A DNA stretch of 64,000 nt from RAM1 sp041905405. GTDB lineage: Bacteria; Pseudomonadota; Gammaproteobacteria; Burkholderiales; Burkholderiaceae_C. The DNA lies in NCBI GenBank assembly GCA_041905405.1, contig JAYRLC010000008.1, positions 57,010 to 121,009 on the forward strand, read 5' to 3'. Position numbers and translations under genes: made by a program. Of the stretch, positions 54,838 to 63,872 are shown piece after piece. Within the stretch, counting starts at the first letter, position 1, and each line of letters starts with the position of its first letter. Under the pieces are notes generated by a model. That model had not been told where the DNA came from, searched no databases, and saw only the letters and a list, made by a program, of their open reading frames with translations.

Positions 54838-55773
54838 ATGAGCGACGCAATGCCCGCCTTTGAAGTGCTGCCGCGCGACCTGTCGGCCTACCGTAAGGGA
54901 AACACCGGTGTCGACTACGTGCACCGCTTCGACTCCGGCCGCCCCGGCCCGCATGTGCTGGTCAATGCGCTGACGCATGGCAACGAGTTCTGCGGCATGA
55001 CGGCCGTGACCCATCTGCTGGACAGCGGCGTGCGGCCGCGCCGCGGCGTGCTGACGCTGAGCTTCGCCAACGTGGCCGCCTATGAATCGTTCGACATCGC
55101 CAAACCGTTCGACAGCCGCCAGCTTGTGCACAACCTCAACCGCATCTGGTCGCCGCAACTGCTGGACGGCAGCGACGACAGCCCCGAGCTGCGCCGCGCG
55201 CGCGAGCTGCGGCCGGTGGTGGACGCAGCCGACCACGTGCTGGACCTGCATTCCACCAATGCCGACGTCACGCCGTTCTGGGTCTACCGTGCGTTCGAGC
55301 GCAACACCCAGGTGGCGCTGGCCATCGGCCGGCCGTCGGTGCATTTCGTGATGCCCGGCGGGCTGGGGTCGGGCACACCGCTGATCGAGTACGGCCGCTT
55401 TGCCGATGCGTCGGGCGGGGGCGTGGCGATGGTGGCCGAATGCGGCCAGCATTTCAGCCGCGCGTGCAGCGACCTGGCCACGGCCGTGGCGCTGGACTTC
55501 GTGGCGCATTTCGGGCTGATCGATGCGCCGGCGAGTGCGCCGCGCGAGCCGCAGCGCCGGCTGGAACTGCTGCGCACCTGCATGATCCGCACGCCCGAAT
55601 TCCGCTTCACGCAGCCGGTGAAAGGTTATGAGGTGTACGCGAAGGATGAACTGATCGCCACCGATGGCGACGAGGAAATCCGCGCGCCTTGCGACGACTG
55701 CACGATCTTCATGCCCGCGCGGCGGGCGATCGTGGGGCGCGAGGGCGTGTACCTGACGCGCCCTCTGCCCTGA
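54838..55773 (+). CDS. Succinylglutamate desuccinylase/aspartoacylase-family zinc hydrolase
   Basis: The 311-residue protein has the zinc-binding THGNEFCG motif, LVHNLNRIW with the conserved Arg, and DLHST with the second His ligand. It belongs to the AstE/AspA superfamily that removes acyl groups from amino acids. Neither astABCD nor other arginine-degradation genes are near. Substrate is unknown. Confidence 0.88.
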   Translation: MSDAMPAFEVLPRDLSAYRKGNTGVDYVHRFDSGRPGPHVLVNALTHGNEFCGMTAVTHLLDSGVRPRRGVLTLSFANVAAYESFDIAKPFDSRQLVHNLNRIWSPQLLDGSDDSPELRRARELRPVVDAADHVLDLHSTNADVTPFWVYRAFERNTQVALAIGRPSVHFVMPGGLGSGTPLIEYGRFADASGGGVAMVAECGQHFSRACSDLATAVALDFVAHFGLIDAPASAPREPQRRLELLRTCMIRTPEFRFTQPVKGYEVYAKDELIATDGDEEIRAPCDDCTIFMPARRAIVGREGVYLTRPLP

Positions 55774-55777
55774 AGGC

Positions 55778-56251
55778 TCAGACCTCGCCGCCGAACTTCT
55801 TGATGAGGTTGGCGATGTATTTGTCGACCAGCTTTTCGAACTCGCCCTCGACCACGGGCGCCACCACCATCTTCATCAGGCCGGGCAGGGGGACTTCCAC
55901 CGTGCCCTTGATCTTGAGCTCGATGGCGGTGGACTTGCCCTTGTTGTCGGTGATCTTCCAGCTGCCGCCGACCTGGGCATTGCCCACGTTCTTGACGGGT
56001 GTCCACTTGACGGTGCCCTTGGCCTTGTCGCTGACGTACTTGCTGGCGTAGACGGTCTGGATGTTCACCTGCGCGGTGCCGACCTTCTCCATCTCCCATT
56101 TGTAGACGCCGTCGCCCATGTCGGTGAGCTTGTCGACCTTGGGGAAATGGCTGACCGACGCGGGCACGTCCGACAGGACGGCGAACACATCGGCCGCCTT
56201 GGCCTTGACCTCGAATTCATAACCCAGATCGATGTCGACGCTGATCGCCAT
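55778..56251 (-). CDS. SRPBCC-family protein (CoxG-like)
   Basis: The 157-residue protein has the helix-grip SRPBCC fold: KAKAADVFAVLSDVPASVSHFPKVDKL, YKWEMEKVGTAQV, and a closing helix in VVEGEFEKLVDKYIANLIKKFG. Similar proteins (carbon-monoxide-dehydrogenase subunit G-like) bind hydrophobic ligands or aid assembly. The substrate is unknown. A strong terminator lies immediately upstream and convergent genes lie downstream. Confidence 0.82.
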   Translation of the reverse strand: MAISVDIDLGYEFEVKAKAADVFAVLSDVPASVSHFPKVDKLTDMGDGVYKWEMEKVGTAQVNIQTVYASKYVSDKAKGTVKWTPVKNVGNAQVGGSWKITDNKGKSTAIELKIKGTVEVPLPGLMKMVVAPVVEGEFEKLVDKYIANLIKKFGGEV

Positions 56252-56272
56252 GGTGTCTCCTTGTTGTGCATG

Positions 56273-56307
56273 AAAAAGCCGGTGGTCAATTCTGCCACCG
56301 GCTTTTT
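56273..56307 (-). terminator. Rho-independent terminator after the phasin-like gene
   Basis: AAAAAGCCGGTGG (56273-56285) pairs perfectly with CCACCGGCTTTTT (56295-56307) around a 9-base loop. On the minus strand it ends in five T. It lies 18 bp after the phasin-like stop and isolates the SRPBCC gene from upstream transcription. Confidence 0.9.
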
Positions 56308-56324
56308 GGGGAATCGTTCAGGGT

Positions 56325-56657
56325 TTACTTGCGCTGGGCAGCGAATGCGGCGGCGCGCTCGGTGGTCGCCAGGGCCGCGCCCACCAGGGTGTCCACCACG
56401 ACCTTGGCGCCGCTGACGCTCAGGTCCACGCCCTTCACATAGATGCCGCTGCACACCTTCTGCAGGTGGGCGGCGTTCTTGCGGGTCTCGGCGGTCAGCT
56501 GGGGGGCCGACTGCTTGAGTGCGCTGTTCCAGCGGTCGGTGGCGAATTCGTTCAGGCGCGTGGCGCCGCTCTGGTAGGCGTCGATGACCTGGTGGGCGGT
56601 GGTGCCGGCCGAAGCGATGACGCCGGTGGCGGTCTTGGTGAATTGGGTTGCGTTCAT
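56325..56657 (-). CDS. Small phasin-like helical protein
   Basis: The 110-residue protein is helical and Ala/Thr-rich (TKTATGVIASAGTTAHQVIDAYQSGATRLNEFATDRWNSALKQ). Its composition and length recall phasins and small coat proteins of granules, but I cannot confirm the family. It has no signal peptide. It is a monocistronic gene with its own terminator, consistent with high expression. Confidence 0.6.
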   Translation of the reverse strand: MNATQFTKTATGVIASAGTTAHQVIDAYQSGATRLNEFATDRWNSALKQSAPQLTAETRKNAAHLQKVCSGIYVKGVDLSVSGAKVVVDTLVGAALATTERAAAFAAQRK

Positions 56658-56745
56658 GGCAATGTCCTCTTACGGTTGGATGAGGGCATTGTCCGCAGGC
56701 CCGCTAGGGCACGGAACCTAAAACGGGCGGTTGAACGCGGCTTTC

Positions 56746-57018
56746 CTAGAGGTCCAGCACTAAAACCGGGCTCCTGCTGCGCGAGATGCAGGGCATGAAG
56801 CAGTCGTTGGCGGCCTGCTCCTCGGGCGTGAGGTACATGTCCCAGTGGTCGGGCTCGCCCTCCAGCACGCGGGTCTGGCAGGTGCCGCACACGCCCTGCT
56901 GGCAAGACGTGGCGATCTCGATGCCTGCGGCTTCCAGTGCTTCGAGCACGCTCTGGCCTGCATCCACGGGAATCACGCGGCCCGAGCGGGCGAGCTTTAC
57001 TTCAAACTCCACCGCCAT
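56746..57018 (-). CDS. [2Fe-2S] ferredoxin partner of the Rieske oxygenase
   Basis: The 90-residue protein has Cys39-x4-Cys44-x2-Cys47 and Cys77 (TSCQQGVCGTCQT; FMPCIS). The sequence matches the C-terminal ferredoxin domain of phthalate dioxygenase/VanB-type reductases (GEPDHWDMYLTPEEQAANDCFMPC). The FMN and NAD domains are missing, so a reductase must be encoded elsewhere. ATG 57018 overlaps the Rieske stop; GTG 57021 is an alternative. Confidence 0.9.
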   Translation of the reverse strand: MAVEFEVKLARSGRVIPVDAGQSVLEALEAAGIEIATSCQQGVCGTCQTRVLEGEPDHWDMYLTPEEQAANDCFMPCISRSRSPVLVLDL

Positions 57019-58223
57019 CACGTCTCCAGAAAGTTGCCGGCACTGAACTTCACGGGCGGCGCGTCGGGGTCAAAGAACACGCCGGCCGGATCGCCGCCCG
57101 CGGCCACGATGCCTACCTGCTTGTGCAGCAGCCGGCGCAGCATGACGATGCCGCGGTCGCTGGTGGCCAGGTGTTCCTCGGAATGTTTGGCGATCACGCC
57201 CTGGCTCACCATGGCCTCGTGGTCGCCGGGGAATTTCTGGTGCTCTTCTTCGGTGAGTTCCTCCCACAGCTTGCCGCCCAGGCGCGAGCGCATGCGGTGC
57301 AGTTCGCCGGTTTCCTTCACGCGGCCCACGACGTAGATGCGGAAGCTGTGGTCGTCGATGGGCAGGACCCAGCCGAGCGATTCCACCATGCCGTAGCGGC
57401 CGATGCGCGGGCTGGGGATGACGCGCAGCGTGGGCAGCCCCGCTTCGCTGATGCGCCGCAGCGTCGTGCCGTCCGGCAGCTTGCGCAGCGACAGCGTGCG
57501 CACGCTGATGTCCGTGGTGTCCCACGTCACTTCGGGCATCACCGCCATCTGCGGCACAAACTGCGTGCCGCTGAAACTGGAGTGCAGGATGACCACGTGG
57601 AACGGGTCCACCAGGTTCTCGTAGTGCTGCAGCCAGTTGCACGGAATGACCTGCGGCCCACCGCCGCCGATGCTGCTGTCGTCGGCTTCTATGAACTCGC
57701 CGTCTTCAAGCGTTTCAAGGCATTCATAGCGCGGCAGCACGGGTTTTTTGTCCGCGGGGCCCAGGTACGCCCAGATCAGGCCGTACTGTTCCTGCACGGG
57801 GTACCAGGGCTGACGCACCTTGCCGCGGTGCGCGCCGCCGCCGGGTTCGCAGGGTTGTTCCAGGCAGTGGCCCTGCACGTCGAACAGCCAACCGTGGTAG
57901 CAGCAGCGGATGCCGCGTTCCTCGACCTTGCCGTAGTACAGCGACGTGCCGCGGTGGGCGCAATGCGGGTACACCAGGCCGGGCTGGCCCGTGCCGTCGC
58001 GAAAGAGGATCAGGTCCTCGCCCAGCACGCGCACCTGGCGCGGCACGCTGGTGGCATCGGCCGCCATGCCAATGGGGTGCCAGTAGCGGCGCAGCAGCTC
58101 TCCCATGGGCGTGCCGGGGCCGACCTGGGCCAGCTCCAGCTTTGACGTGGGTGCTGGCTTGCCGTAGGCCGTGCCGGTGTCGATCGCGGCGGCGCGGGTG
58201 TCTGAAGTCGTATGGGCGTCCAT
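57018..58223 (-). CDS. Rieske non-haem iron ring-hydroxylating oxygenase, alpha subunit
   Basis: The 401-residue protein has the Rieske cluster motif Cys88-x-His90 and Cys107-x2-His110 (PHCAHRGTSLYYG; RCCYHGW). The mononuclear iron region is NLVDPFHVVILH with Asp206, His209 and His214. It resembles phthalate 4,5-dioxygenase/VanA-type terminal oxygenases, which attack or demethylate aromatic acids. The substrate is not readable. It is co-transcribed with the ferredoxin and the Bug protein. Confidence 0.93.
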   Translation of the reverse strand: MDAHTTSDTRAAAIDTGTAYGKPAPTSKLELAQVGPGTPMGELLRRYWHPIGMAADATSVPRQVRVLGEDLILFRDGTGQPGLVYPHCAHRGTSLYYGKVEERGIRCCYHGWLFDVQGHCLEQPCEPGGGAHRGKVRQPWYPVQEQYGLIWAYLGPADKKPVLPRYECLETLEDGEFIEADDSSIGGGGPQVIPCNWLQHYENLVDPFHVVILHSSFSGTQFVPQMAVMPEVTWDTTDISVRTLSLRKLPDGTTLRRISEAGLPTLRVIPSPRIGRYGMVESLGWVLPIDDHSFRIYVVGRVKETGELHRMRSRLGGKLWEELTEEEHQKFPGDHEAMVSQGVIAKHSEEHLATSDRGIVMLRRLLHKQVGIVAAGGDPAGVFFDPDAPPVKFSAGNFLET

Positions 58224-58248
58224 GTCGTGTCTCTTCCCTGATGTCGTG

Positions 58249-59244
58249 TCACTGCTGAGGCATCACGCCAGCGGCCTTGATAAGGTCCGCCACGCGCGGG
58301 TAGTCGGCGGTGAACACCTGCATGAACTGCGCCGGCGTATTGCCCAGCGGCTCGAAGCCGTAGCCCGTCAGGCGACCCTGCACGTCGGGCATGGCGGTGA
58401 TCTCGCGTAGCGCCGTGACCCAGGCGTTCTGCACGTCGGCGGGCAGTTTGGCAGGGGCGTAGAAGCCGATCCAGCTGTCCACGTCGAAGCCGGTGAAGCC
58501 CTGTTCGTTGAAGGTGGGCACGTTGGGCATGGTGGATACGCGGCGCGTGCCGGCAATGCCCAGCACCTTCATCTTGCCGCCCTGCACCTGCGCGCGCGCG
58601 GTGGACGGGTTGGCCCAGGCAAAGTCCAGCAGGTCGCCGAACAGGTCGCTGTGCACGGCGGCCTCGGCCTTGTACGGCACGTGGGTCAATTTGGTGCCGC
58701 TTTGGCGTTGCAGCAGTTCGCCGAACAGGTGGGCCGACGAGCCGCTGCCCCAGGTGCCGTAGTTCAGCGGCTTGGGAGACTTTTTGGCGAACTCGACGAA
58801 TTCCTTGAGGTTGTTGAACGGCGCGTTGGCGCGGGCCACGATCATCGGCCCGCCCGTGGCCACCATGGACAGCGGCGTGAAGTCCTTGACTGGGTCGTAG
58901 GGAGTCTTTTGCAGGATGGGCACGTTCACATGCGTGAGCGGCAGCGTCATCATGACGGTGTAGCCGTCGGCCGGGGCCTTGGCCACGAAGTCTGCGGCAA
59001 TGATGCCGCTGGCCCCCGGCTTGGCGTCCACGATCACGGGCTGGCCCCAGCGGGCGCTGAGCTTGTCGGCGTACACACGTGCCAGCGTATCGATCGGCCC
59101 GCCCCCGGTGCCGAACGGCACGATGCGGATGACCTTGTTGGGGAACGCGGGCTGGGCCTGCGCGAACGCGGAGCCTGTGGCCAAAACGGTGAGGGCCGCG
59201 GCGGCGGCCATGGATACGGCAAAGGTCCTGCGCATGAGCTTCAT
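58249..59244 (-). CDS. Bug-family periplasmic solute-binding protein
   Basis: The 331-residue protein has a signal peptide (MRRTFAVSMAAAAALTVLATGSAFAQA) and Bug/TctC motifs: FPNKVIRIVPFGTGGGPIDTLARVYADKL, VDAKPGASGIIAADFVAKAPADGYT, VPYKAEAAVHSDL. It probably binds the aromatic acid used by the oxygenase. It heads the operon divergent from the LysR gene; ATG 59244 gives a proper signal peptide. Confidence 0.92.
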   Translation of the reverse strand: MKLMRRTFAVSMAAAAALTVLATGSAFAQAQPAFPNKVIRIVPFGTGGGPIDTLARVYADKLSARWGQPVIVDAKPGASGIIAADFVAKAPADGYTVMMTLPLTHVNVPILQKTPYDPVKDFTPLSMVATGGPMIVARANAPFNNLKEFVEFAKKSPKPLNYGTWGSGSSAHLFGELLQRQSGTKLTHVPYKAEAAVHSDLFGDLLDFAWANPSTARAQVQGGKMKVLGIAGTRRVSTMPNVPTFNEQGFTGFDVDSWIGFYAPAKLPADVQNAWVTALREITAMPDVQGRLTGYGFEPLGNTPAQFMQVFTADYPRVADLIKAAGVMPQQ

Positions 59245-59332
59245 GGGGCTGTCTCCTGTTGTTGTGGGCGGAAAACCGGCATGATGCGCGCGAGCCCGCC
59301 CACCGGGCAATTCGAATGTTTGGATATGAGAT
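59245..59332. promoter_or_regulatory. LysR/Bug divergent control region
   Basis: The 88-bp gap holds ATTCGAAT (59310-59317) and the near-repeat GATATGAGATATG overlapping the LysR start. LysR regulators often bind such AT-rich dyads near their own promoter and activate the divergent operon. The exact site is uncertain. Confidence 0.3.
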
Positions 59333-60253
59333 ATGAACCCGCGTGATATCCGCGGCCTGGACATTGGCATGCTGCGCACGTTCGATGCGCTGATGCGCGA
59401 GCGCAGCGTGTCGCGCGCGGCGGCGCGGCTGTTTTTGAGCCAGCCGGCCGTGAGCGCGTCGCTGAACCGGCTGCGCGAGGCGTTTGACGACCCGCTGTTC
59501 ACCCGCACCGCCCACGGTGTCACGCCCACGCCGCGCGCGCAGGCGCTGGCGCCCCAGGTGGCGCGCGTGCTGGACGATATCGGCGCGCTGCTGGACACGG
59601 GTCGTGCGTTCGATCCGGGCGCGTCGGACCGCATCTTCCGCGTGGCGGGTTCTGACTTTGCCAGCCGCAACATCCTGCCGGCGCTGGGTCGCACGCTGGC
59701 CGGTTGCGGCTCGGCCGTGCGCGTCGTGTGGGAGCCGCCGGGCACCTGGTCGCTGCCCGAGCGGCTGAACCGGGGCGACCTGGACGTGGCCGTGATCGCC
59801 CGGCTGCGGGTGCCGCGCGACATGGAAATGCAAGTGCTCTACGAAGACCACTACGTTTACGCCGTGCGCCGCGACCACCCGTCGGCCGGGCAGGACGTGA
59901 CGCTGGACCTGTTCTGCCAGGTGCCGCAGATCTTCCTGGGCTACGGGTCGTCCATCCTGGACGACACCATTGACGAGCTGCTGGCGCGCGCCGGCCGCCA
60001 GCGTCTGGCGCAGATGGCGGTGACGAGTTTTGCGCAGATCATCCACCAGCTCGTGCACAGCGACCATGCGGCCGTGCTGGGCAACCGCGTGGCGCAGGCC
60101 CATGCCGAGCTGCTGCATATCCGGCCACTGCCGTTTGCGCTTCCGCCCTACCAGTCGCTGCTGTGCTGGGACGCGCGGTCGGACGCGGACGCGGGCGTGC
60201 AGTGGCTCAAGCAGGAGATCCTGCGGATCATGGGAACTGACGCGGCAGTGTGA
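59333..60253 (+). CDS. LysR-family transcriptional regulator
   Basis: The 306-residue protein has the N-terminal HTH (MLRTFDALMRERSVSRAAARLFLSQPAVSASLNRLRE) and a C-terminal effector-binding domain (RNILPALGRTL; LPERLNRGDLDVAVI). Short loops with acidic and Arg residues are typical of aromatic-compound sensors. It is divergent from the Bug-Rieske-ferredoxin operon and likely controls it. Its last 26 bp overlap the histidine-kinase gene on the other strand. Confidence 0.93.
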   Translation: MNPRDIRGLDIGMLRTFDALMRERSVSRAAARLFLSQPAVSASLNRLREAFDDPLFTRTAHGVTPTPRAQALAPQVARVLDDIGALLDTGRAFDPGASDRIFRVAGSDFASRNILPALGRTLAGCGSAVRVVWEPPGTWSLPERLNRGDLDVAVIARLRVPRDMEMQVLYEDHYVYAVRRDHPSAGQDVTLDLFCQVPQIFLGYGSSILDDTIDELLARAGRQRLAQMAVTSFAQIIHQLVHSDHAAVLGNRVAQAHAELLHIRPLPFALPPYQSLLCWDARSDADAGVQWLKQEILRIMGTDAAV

Positions 60254-62672
60254 AGAAAAACGTGGCGCCGTTGCCCGGGCTGCTCTCGGCCCAGACCTTG
60301 CCGCCGTGGCGTTCCACGATGCGCCGCACGATGGCCAGGCCCACGCCCGAGCCCTCGTAGCCGGCGCTGCCGGGCAGCCGCTGGAACACCTGGAACAGCC
60401 CGCGTGCCTCGGCGGCATCAAAGCCCACACCGTTGTCGGCCACGCTGAACAGGTAGCTGCTGTCGGTATCCCGGCACTGCACGCGCACCTGTGCCCCGTC
60501 GCGGCGCGCGCTGTACTTCACGGCGTTGCTCAGCAGGTTGAACCAGACCTGCCGGATCGTGGCCACGTCGGCCTGCACCACGGGCAGCGCGTCCACGCTG
60601 ACCAGACCCGCCGGGCATTCCAGGTCGGCCACCACATTTGCCACGAGCCGGCCCATGTCCACCGGCGTGTATTCCAGCGGGCTGCGGCCGGCGTGCGCAA
60701 GCCGCAGCAGGCCTTCGATCATGGTGTTCATGGCCCGGGCGTTGTGTGCGATGCGGTGCGCGTAGTGCACCGCGCGCGTCATGTCCTGCGCCGACACGGC
60801 GTCGGCCAGTGCATCGGCAAAGCCGGCCAGCCGGCCCACCGGGCCACGCAGGTCGTGCGCGACGCTGTAGGTAAAGGCCCCCAGCGCCTGATTGGCGTCG
60901 TTCAGTTCGGCCGTGCGTTCGGCGATGCGGTGCTCCAGCAGCTGGTTGGCCTGTTCCAGTTCGCGGCGTGCCTGGTTGCGGGCCGTCACGTCGCGCAGGT
61001 GCGTCTGCACAATGACTGCGCCGTCCTGGTGGGCTGAGCAGCAGGACTGTTCAGTCTCCACCAGCGAGCCGTCGGCGCGGCGCAGGGTCACGTCTATCGG
61101 GCTCGCCACACCCGGCGCGGCCTGCAGGCGCTCGAGCCGGGCCCGCATGCAGTCATGTATCTCCGGCAGCGCCATGTCGGAGAGGCGCAGATTGTCCAGC
61201 GGCGCGTCGGGCGCCAGTCCCATCATGCGGCGAAAGCCGGCATTGGCGTAGATCATTCTCCCCGCGTCGTGTACCACGATGCCGTCGGGCGCCAGTTCCA
61301 CCAGGCTGCGGTGGCGCTCCTCGCTCTCGCGCAGGCCCTGTTCAATGACGGGGATGCGGTCCAGCATGCGGTTGAAACCCCGCGCCACTTCGACCAGTTC
61401 GCGCGGGCCCGCGAGCGCCGCGCGCTCGTCGAAGTGGCCGGCCCCCACGCGCTGCGCCGTGGCCGTCAGCGCGGCCATGGGCAGGCTGATCGCGCGGCTG
61501 ATGCGCATGGCCAGCCACCCGGCCAGCCCCAGGAAGCACAACGCCGCCAGACCATAGCGCCAGGCGGTGCTGCGGGCACCGGCGTACATGGTTTGCGTGG
61601 GCACCCCTGTCACGGAAAACCAGCCGCTCGTCCCGATCGGGCGGAACGCATAAAGGCGCTCCACGCGGTCGGGCCCCACCCCGACCGATTCGCCGCTTCG
61701 GTACTTGCGCACATGATCGACCAGCGCGTTGTCCGAAACCAGCCGCCCGACAAAGCGCTGCGCGCCGGCCGACCGGGCGAGCGCATAGCCGTCCAGCGAA
61801 TAGATGCCGATGATGCCGCCATCCGGCACCTTCGCGGCGACCAGGGGCTCCAGCGCCGTTAGCGACACCATGAGCTGCACCGACCCACCCAGGCCTTCGC
61901 CCAGCGGGTAGGCCATGGCCACGACCCAGCCGCCCGTCTCGCCGTCGGGCTGGGGCGGCGCCGCCACGGGCTGGCCGGGCCGCACGGCCGGTGGCAGCAG
62001 GGCCGGCTGCAGGCGCGAGCGGCGCATGGTGGCCCGCGCCGAGCAGACGACGCGTCCGGCCGCGTCCACCGTCTGCACCTCGGCCAGCTCCGGCCGCGCG
62101 GCCAGCAATTCGGCCAGCACGGGGGAGCAGCGCGTGGGGTCCAGCGCCCGCACGGCGGGGTTTTCCACCAGCATGTCGGCCAGTCGCTGGTGGTGCGACA
62201 GGAACGCGAACGTGGCCGCGGCCGTTGTCTCGGCGACGCCGCTGACAAGGCCGTTGGCATCCTGCACTGCATGCTCGGACTCGCGGTGCAGCGCTACGGC
62301 CGTCAAGGCCACCAGGGGCAGGGCGGTGCTCATCGCCAGCAGCGCCAGCAGCACGCCCAGTGGCCAGCGGCGGCCGCCTGCGGAAGCCGCGCCGCGCAGG
62401 TCGCGCGCATCGCGCGTGGCGCGGCGCATCATCACGAAGATGAGCAGCGCCGTGGCCGCGACAAAGCCCGCCCCCTTGTAGGTCTGGTAGCGCGTGAGCT
62501 GTTCGGGGGACCTGAACAGCAGTTCCCCCACCTGGTCGGACACGGTGATCCACAGCCCGCCCATGCCCAGGTAGAACAGCGCGGCGATGGCCGCCAGCGC
62601 ATTGCCCTGCAGGGCTTTGGCCGTTCGCAGGATGCAGCGGCGCAGGAGCGCCAGGGGCGGGGAATTACGCAT
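60228..62672 (-). CDS. Large hybrid-free sensor histidine kinase (dCache/HAMP/PAS)
   Basis: The 814-residue membrane kinase has TM segments near 30-50, 70-85 and 105-130, a periplasmic dCache-like domain to about 380, a TM near 385-400, HAMP, then PAS (HRSLVELAPDGIVVHDAGRMIYANAGFRRMMGL) near 470-580. The DHp acceptor is His606 (TYSVAHDLRGPVGRL) and the ATPase carries N (LLSNAVKYSA), G1 (DNGVGF) and G2 (GSGVGLAIV) boxes. It resembles phytochrome/CBCR-type H-box kinases. No response regulator is next to it. Signal unknown. Confidence 0.9.
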   Translation of the reverse strand: MRNSPPLALLRRCILRTAKALQGNALAAIAALFYLGMGGLWITVSDQVGELLFRSPEQLTRYQTYKGAGFVAATALLIFVMMRRATRDARDLRGAASAGGRRWPLGVLLALLAMSTALPLVALTAVALHRESEHAVQDANGLVSGVAETTAAATFAFLSHHQRLADMLVENPAVRALDPTRCSPVLAELLAARPELAEVQTVDAAGRVVCSARATMRRSRLQPALLPPAVRPGQPVAAPPQPDGETGGWVVAMAYPLGEGLGGSVQLMVSLTALEPLVAAKVPDGGIIGIYSLDGYALARSAGAQRFVGRLVSDNALVDHVRKYRSGESVGVGPDRVERLYAFRPIGTSGWFSVTGVPTQTMYAGARSTAWRYGLAALCFLGLAGWLAMRISRAISLPMAALTATAQRVGAGHFDERAALAGPRELVEVARGFNRMLDRIPVIEQGLRESEERHRSLVELAPDGIVVHDAGRMIYANAGFRRMMGLAPDAPLDNLRLSDMALPEIHDCMRARLERLQAAPGVASPIDVTLRRADGSLVETEQSCCSAHQDGAVIVQTHLRDVTARNQARRELEQANQLLEHRIAERTAELNDANQALGAFTYSVAHDLRGPVGRLAGFADALADAVSAQDMTRAVHYAHRIAHNARAMNTMIEGLLRLAHAGRSPLEYTPVDMGRLVANVVADLECPAGLVSVDALPVVQADVATIRQVWFNLLSNAVKYSARRDGAQVRVQCRDTDSSYLFSVADNGVGFDAAEARGLFQVFQRLPGSAGYEGSGVGLAIVRRIVERHGGKVWAESSPGNGATFFFTLPRQFP

Positions 62673-62953
62673 GGAAAGGGACCTTCGCTACTCAAGGATT
62701 GCCCGTGGAAGGGGCCGCGCAATTGATCTGGCGCAAACAGAACTGATCAAAACCGCTGGCGCCGGCTGCCTGCGCGGCGGGCTGGACAACCCCGGCGGCG
62801 GCGCGGAAAAGGTCCGGCGACTACAATAGCTGCGCTCCCTTCCGCCCGCCGCCCTCCCTGGCGGCCCCCGCCGGCGGGAGTCTGCGCCGGCAACAGGCCG
62901 GCTCCATCAACCCCTTACTGCGCGACATCCCCACGGGGCCGCGCCAATGGACC

Positions 62954-63181
62954 ATGGCCAAGGAAGAACTCATTGAAATGCGCGGCACGGTATCCGAAGT
63001 GCTGCCCGACTCCCGCTACCGCGTGACCCTGGAAAACGGCCACGAACTGATCGCCTACAGCGGCGGCAAGATGCGCAAGAACCACATCCGCATCATCGCG
63101 GGCGACAACGTGTCGCTGGAAATGTCGCCCTACGACCTGAGCAAGGGGCGCATCATGTACCGCCATCTGGCCGGCCGCTGA
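62954..63181 (+). CDS. infA: Translation initiation factor IF-1 (second-copy type)
   Basis: The 75-residue OB-fold protein matches IF-1: MAKEELIEMRGTVSEVLPDSRYRVTLENGHELIAYSGGKMRKNHIRIIAGDNVSLEMSPYDLSKGRIMYR-like order, ending RHLAGR. It binds the 30S A site during initiation. It is not next to rpmJ/rpsM and so looks like the extra infA found in many betaproteobacteria. The 281-bp gap upstream has a TACAAT (62822-62827) but no clear -35. Confidence 0.92.
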   Translation: MAKEELIEMRGTVSEVLPDSRYRVTLENGHELIAYSGGKMRKNHIRIIAGDNVSLEMSPYDLSKGRIMYRHLAGR

Positions 63182-63191
63182 GCGCCGCGCC

Positions 63192-63872
63192 ATGAGCACC
63201 GCGCCCGCGCCCATCGAGATCGAGACCGGCGCCAACCCGCGCGCCAGCATCGTGCTGATGCATGGCCTGGGCGCCGACGGCAACGACTTCGTGCCCATCG
63301 CGCACGAAATGGACCTGTCGGCAGCGGGGCCGGTGCGCTTTGTCTTTCCCAATGCGCCGGTGATGCCAGTCACCCTCAATGGCGGCTACGCCATGCCGGC
63401 CTGGTACGACATCTACCCGCCCGAGCCGGGCCGCCCGCGGCGCGAGGACGAGTCGGGCCTGCGGCAGTCGCAGGCGGCGATCGAGGCACTGCTGGCCCGC
63501 GAAAAGGCACGGGGCGTTCCTGCCGGGCGCATCGTGATCGCCGGCTTCTCGCAGGGCTGCGCCATGGCACTCATGACCGGGCTGCGACATGCGCAGCCGC
63601 TGGCCGGGATCGTGGCCCTTTCTGGCTACCTGCCGCTGGCCGGCACGACCGCTGCCGAGCGGGACCCTGCCAACCAGGCCACGCCCGTCTTCATGGCGCA
63701 TGGCCGCCACGACGATGTGGTGGTGATGAGCCGGGCGACCGAGTCGCGCGACCTGCTGCAGTCGCTGGGCTACCACGTGCAATGGCACGACTACGCAATG
63801 CCGCATTCGGTCTGCATGGAAGAAGTGGCCGACCTGCAGCGCTGGCTTGTGCAGGTGCTGGGCGACCGCTAG
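63192..63872 (+). CDS. Carboxylesterase/phospholipase of the alpha/beta-hydrolase family
   Basis: The 226-residue protein belongs to the carboxylesterase/acyl-protein thioesterase group: SIVLMHGLGADGNDF, the nucleophile elbow AGFSQGCAMAL, and later catalytic FMAHGRHDDVVV and PHSVCMEE. It hydrolyses short-chain esters or thioesters. It starts 11 bp after infA. Its TAG stop is 2 bp away from the tip of an insertion element. Confidence 0.9.
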   Translation: MSTAPAPIEIETGANPRASIVLMHGLGADGNDFVPIAHEMDLSAAGPVRFVFPNAPVMPVTLNGGYAMPAWYDIYPPEPGRPRREDESGLRQSQAAIEALLAREKARGVPAGRIVIAGFSQGCAMALMTGLRHAQPLAGIVALSGYLPLAGTTAAERDPANQATPVFMAHGRHDDVVVMSRATESRDLLQSLGYHVQWHDYAMPHSVCMEEVADLQRWLVQVLGDR

